Shown in pieces: positions 1-7,811 of a stretch of 64,000 nucleotides of DNA. The stretch comes from Planctomycetaceae bacterium. GTDB taxonomy: Bacteria > Planctomycetota > Phycisphaerae > UBA1845 > UTPLA1. The DNA is taken from assembly GCA_006969385.1 (NCBI GenBank), contig CP030884.1, positions 2,170,001-2,234,000 of the forward strand, given 5' to 3'. The first letter of the stretch is position 1. Every line of letters starts with the position of its first letter. Below the pieces are notes generated by a model, which was not told the origin of the DNA, made no database searches, and saw only the letters and a program-made list of their open reading frames with translations. The position numbers were made by a program, and so were the translations under genes.

Positions 1-2
1 CG

Positions 3-587
3 GACGAAGCAAGTTGGCATCGGGTCGTTCACGAAGTTCGTGCGTCGGTCAATACGGTCGATGGAGTGGTTCATTCGGCGGGGGTTTCGGCGGCAGCCAC
101 AATCGAGGAGACATCGCTCGAAGAATGGCGGCGCGTGCATACCGTCAACCTGGACGGTGCCTTTCTGGCGACCAAGCACGGTACGGAGTTAATAGGTGAC
201 GCCGGTGGCGCGATCGTGCACATCGCGTCGGCCTCGGGCGTGCGGCCCACGGCGGGGGCGGCGGCATATTGCAGTAGCAAGGCGGCCGTGCGCATGCTCA
301 CGCGGGTGGCGGCGTTGGAGCTGAAGCCGCGCGGCATTCGCGTGAACTGCATCTGCCCGGCGGGTGTGCGCACGCCCATGTGGGAGTCGATGGACTTTTT
401 CAAGGCCGCCGTCGAACGCCTCGGTTCGGTCGATGCCGCCTATCGGGAAATGGAAGAGCAGGGCGGCAGCCGCTTCGCGTTTCCGGAGGATATTGCGGCG
501 ACGGTTGCGTTTCTGCTGTCGGATGCGGCCAAGCTGATGACGGGGGCGGAATTGGTGTTGGATGATGGGTTTACGTTGGGGGGATAG
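3..587 (+). CDS. Short-chain dehydrogenase/reductase, 5' end cut off by the window
   Basis: The reading frame is open to the left edge, so the N-terminal Rossmann strand and its GxxxGxG motif lie outside the window. What remains follows the classical SDR pattern: HSAGV (equivalent of the NAG motif), VNLDG with the structural Asn, IASASGV with the catalytic Ser, then YCSSK, which is the catalytic YxxxK. After that comes PAGVRTPM, the PG motif before the substrate lid, and the usual C-terminal strand ending VLDDGFTLGG. Such enzymes are cytoplasmic NAD(P)H-dependent oxidoreductases acting on alcohols or ketones; the substrate cannot be told from the sequence. An internal GTG at 66 opens inside the fold and is not a credible start. 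Family assignment is sure; the specific activity is unknown. Confidence 0.9.
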   Translation, partial: DEASWHRVVHEVRASVNTVDGVVHSAGVSAAATIEETSLEEWRRVHTVNLDGAFLATKHGTELIGDAGGAIVHIASASGVRPTAGAAAYCSSKAAVRMLTRVAALELKPRGIRVNCICPAGVRTPMWESMDFFKAAVERLGSVDAAYREMEEQGGSRFAFPEDIAATVAFLLSDAAKLMTGAELVLDDGFTLGG

Positions 588-734
588 TTGTTTCGCCCCA
601 GCCAACTGACCACAAAGCGGCTTTTAGGTCTTGTTAAACATCGTCCATTGGAATTTAAGACCAATCGCTATCACAATACGGTCGAATCGTTGATTATTAG
701 AAGGAAGCCTGAACAATCAGAAAAGGTGACACGT

Positions 735-3176
735 ATGATTCGCATGCTTAGTCTCGCTACGGCGTTGGTCGTGGCGTATTCGGCTGCACCGCTCGCTGCC
801 CAAGCCCCCGACGACAACCCGCGCTGGCCGCGGGATGTTTATGCGCCCGATGGCACGATTGTCGTTTATCAACCTCAGATCGAAACCTTCGACGGCGATC
901 GGCTTACCGCCCGCGCTGCTGTCGCCTTTGAGCCGCGCGACGGTCAGGAACCCGTCTACGGTGCCATGTGGTTCGAGTCGCGCGTGGCAACCGACCGCGA
1001 TCAGCGCCTGGCCACGTTCTACGACGCGACGGTCACGCGCGCGATGTTCCCGTATGTCGATGACCGTCGCACCGAAGATTTGCGGCGGCGCGTGATCGAT
1101 GAAATGCAGTATTGGGATTCTACCATCACGCTCGATCGATTGGTCGCGCTGTTGGAACTGGCCGATCTCGATGAGGCCGACGACGCGCCCAATTTCGATA
1201 ACTCGGCTCCGTCCGTGATCTTCCGGCCCAACCCGGCGGTGCTCGTCAGCATCGACGGTCATCCCGAGTATCGCAGCGTGCCGGGCAGCAACCTGATGCA
1301 GATTATCAATACGCCGTTCTTGCTGCTGTTCGATCAGAACACGCAGCAGTACTTTTTGCGCGGCGGCAACATTTGGATGTCGGCCAACGACTTGGCCGGA
1401 CCGTGGCGCGACGCCAATAACCCGCCGCCCGCCGTGGTGGAACTCGGGCGCGACATCGAAATCACGATGGTCGATGAAGAGGCGCAAATCGGCGGCAACC
1501 GCGTGCCGGAAATTCTGGTAACGACCGAGCCGGCCGAGTTGATCGCCTCCGACGGCGAACCCAGCTACGCGACGATCAACGGCACCAATCTGCTCTACAT
1601 GACCAACACCGACAGCGATGTGTTTATCGATACGTCGAGCCAGCAGCGTTACGTATTGCTGTCGGGCCGATGGTATCGCTCGCGCTCGTATGCCGGACCG
1701 TGGGATTTCGTCGATAGCCGCGACCTACCGCCGGATTTCGCGCGCATCGACGATGGTTCGAGCGCGGCCGATGTGTTGCCGCACGTGTATGGCACGCGCC
1801 AAGCAACCGACGCTTGGGCCGATACCTATATTCCGCAGACCGAAGAAATCGAACGCGCGAATGCGACGCTCGATGTTGACTACGATGGCGACCCGGTCTT
1901 CGAACCCATCGCGGGCACGCAACTCGCCTACGCGGCCAACTCGCCGTTCGATGTGGTGCGCTATCAAAATCGTTATTACTGCTGCAACGATGCCGTGTGG
2001 TACGTCTCGTCTCAGCCGCGCGGCGGATGGAGCATTTGCGATACCATTCCGCAGCCGATTTATGCCATTCCGCCGACCTGCCCGATCTATCACGTGCGCT
2101 ATGTCCGTGTGTATCGTCACACGCCGACGACCGTTATCGTCGGATACACGCCGGGTTACACCGGTTGTTTCCGGCGCAACGGTGTGGTCGTATATGGCAC
2201 CGGCTACCGCTATCAACCCTGGCGACGCACGGTTTATTACCCGCGACCGCGCACGTTCGGCTTTGGTGCGACGTACAACCGCTTCACCGGTAATTGGGGC
2301 TTCCAAGTAGGTTTCTATAGCGGTCGCCAGTGGGTCGGATTTGGTATTCAGAATAATCGCTTTGCCCGCACCGGCTGGCGCGGTGGCCTGCGCTCGAATT
2401 GGTGGGGGCCGGGCGGCTTCCATGCGCCGCGACACCGTATCGTCTCGCGCGGTCGACGGTTCAACGTTCGCAGCGGCTTATCGCCCAACATCTATGTCTC
2501 AGCGCGCAACTCGCGCGGCGGCATCGTCGGCGGCAGCCGTCATTACAACCGCGTGCGCGATCGGCGCACGACGGTGATCAGCAAGCGACCGCGACCGACA
2601 CAGGCTGTGCGCCGCCGGTCGCGCGATAACACGTTATTCGTGGATCGTGGGGGGCAGGTGTTCCGCCATTCGATGAAGCAAGGTTGGCTCGAGCGCACGC
2701 GCGACGGTTGGCGTCAGCGCGACAATCGGGATAACGATCGACGACGCGACAACGTTCGCCGTCCGACGAGAGATCGCGACGACCGTCGCGGCAACGTCAA
2801 CCGCCCCACGCGCGATCGTGATAATCGACGACCAACGGCCAAGCGGCCGGATCGGGATCGCAACGACAATCGCGCGGGAACCCAGCGGCCGACGCGTCGT
2901 CGCAGCGCCACGATTCAGGACCACTGGGATGCCCGCAAGCGTGGATCGGTCCGCACGCGTAACTATCGTGAATATCGCGAACGTACGGACCGCAATGATA
3001 GGAAGCGTGTCGAGCGGCGCAAGAAAGACGATGATGATCGAAAAGCGCGGGAGGATCGACGTCGCAATAAAGATGATCGTCGGGTAAGAGAGCGCGACGA
3101 CGACCGCCGTCAGCGTGAGCGACGCTCGCGCGATCGCGACAACGATCGGCGCAGAAAGCAACGCAAGGATGATTAG
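735..3176 (+). CDS. Secreted protein with three tandem GPW-type repeats and an Arg/Asp-rich tail
   Basis: The start at ATG 735 gives a clear signal peptide (MIRMLSLATALVVAYSAAPLAAQ); the open frame upstream to 588 has no signal and no reason to be translated. The mature protein (813 aa with signal) has three tandem repeats of about 85 residues with the shared pattern GxPxY..I.GTxLxYxxNT..VF....QxYxLxxGxWYxSxSxxGPW, at about residues 200-420. Next is a Tyr/Gly/Trp-rich stretch (about 440-570) including FGATYNRFTGNWGF. The last 200 residues are low-complexity Arg/Asp/Asn, with RDRDDRR-like blocks repeated. Proteins with this repeat and a Gly/Arg-rich tail are known in many Gram-negative genomes but have no settled function. 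A cell-surface or periplasmic role is inferred. An intrinsic terminator follows 195 bp downstream. Confidence 0.8.
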   Translation: MIRMLSLATALVVAYSAAPLAAQAPDDNPRWPRDVYAPDGTIVVYQPQIETFDGDRLTARAAVAFEPRDGQEPVYGAMWFESRVATDRDQRLATFYDATVTRAMFPYVDDRRTEDLRRRVIDEMQYWDSTITLDRLVALLELADLDEADDAPNFDNSAPSVIFRPNPAVLVSIDGHPEYRSVPGSNLMQIINTPFLLLFDQNTQQYFLRGGNIWMSANDLAGPWRDANNPPPAVVELGRDIEITMVDEEAQIGGNRVPEILVTTEPAELIASDGEPSYATINGTNLLYMTNTDSDVFIDTSSQQRYVLLSGRWYRSRSYAGPWDFVDSRDLPPDFARIDDGSSAADVLPHVYGTRQATDAWADTYIPQTEEIERANATLDVDYDGDPVFEPIAGTQLAYAANSPFDVVRYQNRYYCCNDAVWYVSSQPRGGWSICDTIPQPIYAIPPTCPIYHVRYVRVYRHTPTTVIVGYTPGYTGCFRRNGVVVYGTGYRYQPWRRTVYYPRPRTFGFGATYNRFTGNWGFQVGFYSGRQWVGFGIQNNRFARTGWRGGLRSNWWGPGGFHAPRHRIVSRGRRFNVRSGLSPNIYVSARNSRGGIVGGSRHYNRVRDRRTTVISKRPRPTQAVRRRSRDNTLFVDRGGQVFRHSMKQGWLERTRDGWRQRDNRDNDRRRDNVRRPTRDRDDRRGNVNRPTRDRDNRRPTAKRPDRDRNDNRAGTQRPTRRRSATIQDHWDARKRGSVRTRNYREYRERTDRNDRKRVERRKKDDDDRKAREDRRRNKDDRRVRERDDDRRQRERRSRDRDNDRRRKQRKDD

Positions 3177-3371
3177 ACTAGAAAACCAGCGGATGCAGCG
3201 ACCGATGAAGTAAAGGCATAAACGGGCTGTTGGCCGCTGCCGCAGTGCGAACTTCGCTAGCGGGTGTTAACCTTTTCGGTCGAGCTAATCATTCATTGGC
3301 TTTGCGATGCCGCTTCGTGTGACTTGGATGCTCACCAAGAACGGGGTTGACGGGCAGTATCCAAGTATAAG

Positions 3372-3401
3372 GCCCCGCCATGCCAATGGCGGGGCTTTTT
3401 T
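3372..3401 (+). terminator. Intrinsic terminator
   Basis: A perfect 10-bp GC-rich stem (GCCCCGCCAT with ATGGCGGGGC), a 4-base loop and a run of seven T on the plus strand. It lies 195 bp after the secreted repeat protein, the only plus-strand gene upstream, and before a minus-strand gene. Confidence 0.9.
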
Positions 3402-3447
3402 GATTTCACTTAACGTGCTCTCATGTGGCTGATGTCGATCGCGAACC

Positions 3448-3612
3448 TCAATAGTCCGAATCGGTTTTGGCCACTTCTGTCGAACCCAGATTGCGATTGT
3501 GTTCGTGCTGCATCATGGCGCGCCGGCGTTCCTGACGGTCTTGAAAGAAACCGAGTTTGGCCGTCAGGTAAATGCAGACACCAAACAACGAAATAGCAAT
3601 TGCAGTATTCAT
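3448..3612 (-). CDS. Small single-helix membrane protein (54 aa), hypothetical
   Basis: This short gene starts at ATG 3612, preceded by a strong AAAGGAG ribosome site with a short spacer (AAAGGAGACTTATG). The product begins MNTAIAISLFGVCIYLTAKL, a single hydrophobic helix at the very N-terminus with Nout/Cin-type charge placement, followed by a basic stretch (DRQERRRAMMQHEH) and a polar tail ending TDSDY. I do not recognise a family. The excellent ribosome site and the helix-plus-basic-tail design argue that it is real. A longer reading frame in another phase (3410-3634) lacks a ribosome site and has no recognisable composition, so it is taken as a shadow. Confidence 0.6.
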   Translation of the reverse strand: MNTAIAISLFGVCIYLTAKLGFFQDRQERRRAMMQHEHNRNLGSTEVAKTDSDY

Positions 3613-3670
3613 AAGTCTCCTTTCGACTTTTCAAGGATTGTTTGATCGAGAGTGAAAGTAGTCTCGTGAC

Positions 3671-4156
3671 TCAGATTTGACAGCCGCCGGTGTTCGATCC
3701 GCAATGACAATCCTCATTGCGGCCACCGAAGATGCGGCCGATGCGATAGCGATTGCGAGCAAACCACCGATACCCGATATCACTCACTTGCTTCAGTACC
3801 GGCCAACCGGTCGGCTTGAGCAGCCAGCCGTAGCCGACTGCGGCGTAAGCGCGCCGAAAAACCTCGACGCCAGATACGACCGTGCCGTCGGATGTGATAC
3901 CGTGGATGGATGCCATTACGTCGCTTTGGGTGCGACCGTACCTGGACGCGTCGAAATCCGCGGCAGTGATGTCTTCAAACGCAAGGCGTCCGCGTCCCCC
4001 ATCCAGACGCCGCAACAAATCCGCCTCCCGCCGGCAAATAGGGCACTGATAGTCGATCAGGATTTTGAAATCCCAATAGACAGTCGGGCGTTCATCGGCC
4101 TGCGGGCTTGAGGTGGGTTCAGCGTTGCGGGTTGTTGTAAGGGCCGTCACGTGCAA
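3671..4156 (-). CDS. Thiol-disulfide oxidoreductase DCC family protein (YuxK/DUF393-like)
   Basis: The hallmark is IDYQCPICRRE near residue 35, the DxxCxxC signature of the DCC family (DUF393), followed by a Leu-rich helix and the conserved FEDITAADFD region (family: FxDi). MASIHGITSDGTVVSGVEVFRRAYAA matches the family's middle part (M..ihv...G.v..G..A...l). The family is thought to be a redox-active thioredoxin-like fold, but substrates are not established. The protein has an odd C-terminus with three extra cysteines (CHCGSNTGGCQI), which could add a metal site or a second thiol pair; this is inference. Start: TTG 4156, or GTG 4150 with a GTGAG site seven bases upstream; both give the same domain. 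Confidence 0.8.
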   Translation of the reverse strand: MHVTALTTTRNAEPTSSPQADERPTVYWDFKILIDYQCPICRREADLLRRLDGGRGRLAFEDITAADFDASRYGRTQSDVMASIHGITSDGTVVSGVEVFRRAYAAVGYGWLLKPTGWPVLKQVSDIGYRWFARNRYRIGRIFGGRNEDCHCGSNTGGCQI

Positions 4157-4368
4157 GTCTCACTTTCACTCGTTACTGAAAACGTTCATAACGTTCGTGA
4201 AGAGAGTATATCGTGCGGTGCATAGATTTCCGCCAAGTTTCGGACGAAGCCGTCCATAAGTCCATATTTTCAAAATATTTAAAGAAAAAACGTGCACCGG
4301 ATTCATTGCGTCGATTGAATTAGTATTCGGATGTGTAATGTCGCTTTTAGTGAGAGTCGCTCACAATC

Positions 4369-5460
4369 TCAACTGCCCAACCCGCCGCCGACGCGTCGTA
4401 TGCCGCGCATCGCCAGCGACAGCGCTTCGGTATTGCTCGCGTGTTGTAACGCTTGCGTGCCGCTGATCGTTTTCGCGTTGTAAAGCTCGAGCAAATGCTG
4501 GTCGTAGGTTTGCATGCCCAATTCGCCCGTCGCGATGTAGTCGCCTAGCTCGTCGATCTGATTGTTCTCGATAAAGCGTTCCGTCACGCCCGAACCGCGC
4601 AGTACTTCAACGGCGGGAACACGCCGATCGTCGCGCGTCGTCACCAAACGCTGACCGACGATCGCTTCGATGCTGTGCGATAACTGCGATAGCAGAATCT
4701 TGTGTTCGGCCGGCGGGAACATTGCAATCACGCGTTCGATGGTCTGCGCCGTATCGGCACTGTGCACGGTGCTTAACACTTGGTGGCCGGTATCGGCGGC
4801 GCGTAGGGCAATGCGCAGCGTTTCCACATCGCGCAGCTCGCCGACCATGATGACGTCGGGGTCTTGTCGCAACGCTTGGCGCAGGCCCTGCTCGAACGAT
4901 GGCGTGTCCTGGCCGACCTCCAATTGCGAAATCATCGACTTATCGCCCTGAAACAGAAACTCGATCGGGTCTTCGATGCTGATGATCTTGGTCGGGTAGG
5001 TGCGGTTGATCAGGTTGAGCATCGCCGCCAACGTCGTGCTCTTGCCGCTGCCCGTGGTGCCGGTGACCAACGTCAACCCGCGGCGCGACAGCGCGATATC
5101 TTCCAACACGGCGGGCAGGTTCAAGTCTTTGAAGTCCGGTGCCTTCGTCGGAACCACGCGCATCACGAGTCCCGGCATGCCGAGTTGCCGATACGCGCTG
5201 CAGCGAAAGCGCGCAATGTCCGGGTCGGTAAATGAGAAGTCGATACCGTTGAATAAGCGCTCGTCGGAGTTGTCGATCAGGTGCGATGGTAGCAAGCCTT
5301 GGATCAGTTGACGCAGTTCGTCCTTTTCCAACTTGGGCATCTCGAGCGCGCGCATGCGACCGGCGACGCGCAGCATGGGGGCGGCGTTGGCTTGCAAATG
5401 AATGTCCGACGCACGATTGGCGACGGCAAACTTGAGCAGATTCGGTAGGTCCAGCGGCAT
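4369..5460 (-). CDS. pilT: Type IV pilus retraction ATPase PilT
   Basis: A 363-aa secretion-type AAA+ ATPase. Visible motifs: SDIHLQ at the N-terminus; Walker A GTTGSGKST at residues 134-142; the Asp box IISIEDPIEF; Walker B with DPDVIMVGELRD; and the His box TGHQVLSTVHSADT. PilT hexamers at the inner-membrane base disassemble the pilus and power twitching motility and DNA uptake. Start ATG 5460 has an AAAGGAG site seven bases upstream. It is the last gene of a run on the minus strand with the epimerase (39 bp before it) and amrB. No other pil genes are in the window, so the pilus itself must be encoded elsewhere. The closest alternative is the paralogue PilU, which cannot be excluded. Confidence 0.92.
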   Translation of the reverse strand: MPLDLPNLLKFAVANRASDIHLQANAAPMLRVAGRMRALEMPKLEKDELRQLIQGLLPSHLIDNSDERLFNGIDFSFTDPDIARFRCSAYRQLGMPGLVMRVVPTKAPDFKDLNLPAVLEDIALSRRGLTLVTGTTGSGKSTTLAAMLNLINRTYPTKIISIEDPIEFLFQGDKSMISQLEVGQDTPSFEQGLRQALRQDPDVIMVGELRDVETLRIALRAADTGHQVLSTVHSADTAQTIERVIAMFPPAEHKILLSQLSHSIEAIVGQRLVTTRDDRRVPAVEVLRGSGVTERFIENNQIDELGDYIATGELGMQTYDQHLLELYNAKTISGTQALQHASNTEALSLAMRGIRRVGGGLGS

Positions 5461-5499
5461 GGCCTCTCTCCTTTGTGGTGGGATTATACCCGCCGCGCT

Positions 5500-6414
5500 T
5501 TATTTAGACCTAGCCGCTTCCACCAGTTCGGAAACCGTGGTGCGCAGCAGCTCGTCACCGCCGAATGTCATACCCATTGCCCGCAATTTACCGGTTTCAA
5601 TCTGATTTTTCGGCCCGTTGTTGGTGCCGCTGATCTCCGCATTGCTGCCGCTGATTTCGCACGCCAGTTCGGCAACGCGTTTCTCGGATATGTATTTGTC
5701 GTAACAGTTGAATGCTTGACCGCGCGTTTGTTCGGCGTCGGCATGGAGCAACACATCGACGGCCTTGGCTACATCGGCGGCGTGCACTTCCTTGCCGCCG
5801 CGGTCGCTACTGAACGCCTTACCGTTCGCCACGTCGCGCACGATATCAAACCAGCGGCTGTCGTTGGCGGGTGTCGCCGTGCCATAGATGCCCGTTGGGC
5901 GCAGCGCGCATACGTTCCAGCCTTGGCCCAATCCAAAACTGTGCACGAATTTTTCGATGGCCGCCTTGTGCGCGCCGTAGTGCGTCGTCGCCCATAGCGG
6001 ATGCGCTTCGTCGAGCGCGCGATCATCGAGAATCACTTCGTGTACGGCGCAGGTCGAAATAAATACAAAGCGCGGAATCTCCAGCCTAAACGCCGTTTGC
6101 AGCAGTTGCAGGCTGCCCATCAGATTGACGCGCACGAATTCTTCGAATGCATCCTGTGCCGACGCGCGAAAGCCCATCCCTGCGGGTCGATACAACGCGC
6201 TGTGTACCACGGCATCGACACCGCTGCATAGCGCTTCGTAACTATCGAGTTGCGTCAGATCGCCCGCTTGCCACTCGATGCCGTTGCTATGGTCGAAGCC
6301 GTCGCGATTGGACTGCGGTCGAAACCAACAACGACAGTCATGGCCTTCGCCCGCGAGGCGATTCACGATGTAACGTCCGAGGAAACCGGTCGCGCCGGTG
6401 ATTGCGATTTTCAT
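5500..6414 (-). CDS. NAD(P)-dependent epimerase/dehydratase (extended SDR)
   Basis: The N-terminus MKIAITGATGFLGRYIVNRL carries the GxxGxxG nucleotide-binding motif of extended SDR enzymes. Further motifs are AGDLTQLDSY (Asp contacting the adenine ring), VHSALYRPA, the active-site Ser/Thr region FVFISTCAVHE, and YGAHK (YxxxK catalytic pair), followed by LRPTGIYG. At 304 aa it has the usual length. Substrates of this family are nucleotide sugars, steroids or aldehydes; which one is not visible here. Start ATG 6414 has a GAAGGA site. It begins 24 bp after amrB and is followed by pilT after 39 bp, so the three probably share one transcript, though the functions do not obviously connect. Confidence 0.88.
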   Translation of the reverse strand: MKIAITGATGFLGRYIVNRLAGEGHDCRCWFRPQSNRDGFDHSNGIEWQAGDLTQLDSYEALCSGVDAVVHSALYRPAGMGFRASAQDAFEEFVRVNLMGSLQLLQTAFRLEIPRFVFISTCAVHEVILDDRALDEAHPLWATTHYGAHKAAIEKFVHSFGLGQGWNVCALRPTGIYGTATPANDSRWFDIVRDVANGKAFSSDRGGKEVHAADVAKAVDVLLHADAEQTRGQAFNCYDKYISEKRVAELACEISGSNAEISGTNNGPKNQIETGKLRAMGMTFGGDELLRTTVSELVEAARSK

Positions 6415-6438
6415 TGGATTGGTCCTTCGATTTTTTCG

Positions 6439-7332
6439 TTAGCCGATAACCATCGACGCGTAGCCGACGGCATCCTGCGACGGCGCGAGGCCGAGTTCGG
6501 CGGCTGCGTCTTCACTGGTGCGATGTTCCAAGAGCGTGGCCGTTTGCGCGCCGCAGGCTTTGCACGCTTCGATCGTCGCCGCCAACGCGCCGGCACCGCA
6601 CGCGTTGCGGTTATGCAGCGCTTCATCGACGACGCGTTCTGCTTCCATGGTGCGTACGAGGTTAATCATCCGTTTGTCGTTCACGTCGCGCGCCCATTGT
6701 AAGGCGTCGGGGCCGACGCCCTCGGGCGTAAAGCCGAAGCGTGGGCCGTAGTGCGTGAGATCGGTCGAGCAAACGAACAAAGCCCGCACGCCATACGCCC
6801 GACACGTACGGCCGATCGAGCGACCGAGCGTTGCCGCGTGCTCGTCGGGCTGCACCATGATGGGTACGAATGGCACCTCGCCCAGCAATTGCTGAATAAA
6901 CGGTAGTTCCACTTCGATGCTGTGCTCGCCTTCGTGCGCGTGCGGGTCGGCCTGCAATAGGCCGGTTTGCCCCATCAATCGCTCGCACAGGCGCTCTTCG
7001 ACGGCAACCATGCCCAATGGCGTTTCCCAACCACCGCGGTCGAAGCACGTTGGTTTTTTTCCGTGCGGGATGTGAATCGCGCCGAATACGACGACGACTT
7101 GCGGCAGGTCGCGTTCGCAGACGGCAAGCATAGACCGCGCGGCGGTGGCGCCGCTGAATTGCCAACCGGCGTGGGGCATGATGCAACCGTGGATGCGGTC
7201 GGGTAGGGCAGTAGCGTCGGCGCTAGCCGCGCGCAAGCGCGCGGCGTTGATGCACGCTTCCAGTTGGGCGGCGCAGCGCTCGCGATCGTCAGGATAGAAC
7301 GTGCCCGCAACCGACGGCTCGCGAATCAACAC
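6439..7332 (-). CDS. amrB: AmmeMemoRadiSam system protein B (MEMO1 family)
   Basis: All MEMO-family landmarks are present: REPSVAGTFYP at the N-terminus, PHAGWQFSGATA, FGAIHIP, GEHSIEVELPFIQ, CSTDLTHYG and NACGAGAL near the C-terminus. They line up with the His/Asp/Cys metal-binding cleft related to extradiol dioxygenases. In many genomes this protein stands with a radical SAM protein (AmrS) and an AMMECR1 protein (AmrA); neither is nearby here. The process served by the system is not settled. Start: the family begins directly before REPSVAG, and AGAGG lies seven bases before GTG 7332, so this is preferred over ATG 7350, which has no ribosome site. Probably the first gene of an operon with the epimerase and pilT. 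Confidence 0.88.
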   Translation of the reverse strand: MLIREPSVAGTFYPDDRERCAAQLEACINAARLRAASADATALPDRIHGCIMPHAGWQFSGATAARSMLAVCERDLPQVVVVFGAIHIPHGKKPTCFDRGGWETPLGMVAVEERLCERLMGQTGLLQADPHAHEGEHSIEVELPFIQQLLGEVPFVPIMVQPDEHAATLGRSIGRTCRAYGVRALFVCSTDLTHYGPRFGFTPEGVGPDALQWARDVNDKRMINLVRTMEAERVVDEALHNRNACGAGALAATIEACKACGAQTATLLEHRTSEDAAAELGLAPSQDAVGYASMVIG

Positions 7333-7511
7333 GCGACCACCTCTGCGCATAATGCGCTTGTAAGAGAAGCGCGTTGCACTTGGATGGCGCAAAAGAGCGG
7401 CATGTTTCGCACTATATCAGCGTCGCGCGAACATTTCGATGTGTACACATGAAACAGTGATGATCGGTGGATGAAATCAGAGGTGATCTGTGCGGCCCGG
7501 TCGCGAACGAA

Positions 7512-7727
7512 TTATGCACGCACGTCGAGGTTGCCGCCGACGGCAGCCAGCAAATCCTGGCTCGCTGTTTCGAGGTTTTCGCTGGCGGCTTCGAGCAACT
7601 GCACAACTGCGTCGCCCTGCGCCCGTTGACTGTCGATCAACTTGCCCGCGACGGCGACCTGTGCCTGAAAGGCCGTCTCAGCGGATTTGAGTGAGACGGC
7701 AGCGTTAGCGACGGATGCGACGTTCAT
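7512..7727 (-). CDS. YjfB-like putative motility protein (71 aa)
   Basis: The product starts MNVASVANAAVSLKSA and ends VGGNLDVRA. This matches the layout of the YjfB motility family (Pfam YjfB_motility): a short Ala/Ser/Gln-rich helical protein with an N-terminal M-V-S-A pattern and a C-terminal G-x-x-LD-x-A. The function of the family is not known beyond its frequent presence next to flagellar genes. There are no flagellar genes in this window; pilT is the only motility gene nearby. ATG 7727 is preferred because it gives the family's N-terminus; there is no strong ribosome site. The frame is open for 11 more codons upstream. Confidence 0.65.
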   Translation of the reverse strand: MNVASVANAAVSLKSAETAFQAQVAVAGKLIDSQRAQGDAVVQLLEAASENLETASQDLLAAVGGNLDVRA

Positions 7728-7811
7728 ACCGTCAGTATCGGGCCGCGCTTGGCGCGTCATGAATCGCCGAATGCAGAGGTCCGAAAAACGCGCCGCTAGC
7801 GATCCGCGCTG

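Noticed and set aside
717..1487. Long minus-strand frame opposite the secreted repeat protein
   Set aside because: It lies wholly antisense to a gene with signal peptide and internal repeats, and its His/Arg-rich product looks like a shadow.
2634..3161. Hydrophobic minus-strand frame of 175 codons
   Set aside because: It is the complement of the Arg/Asp-rich repeats; the apparent Ile/Val/Ala-rich membrane protein is a composition artefact.
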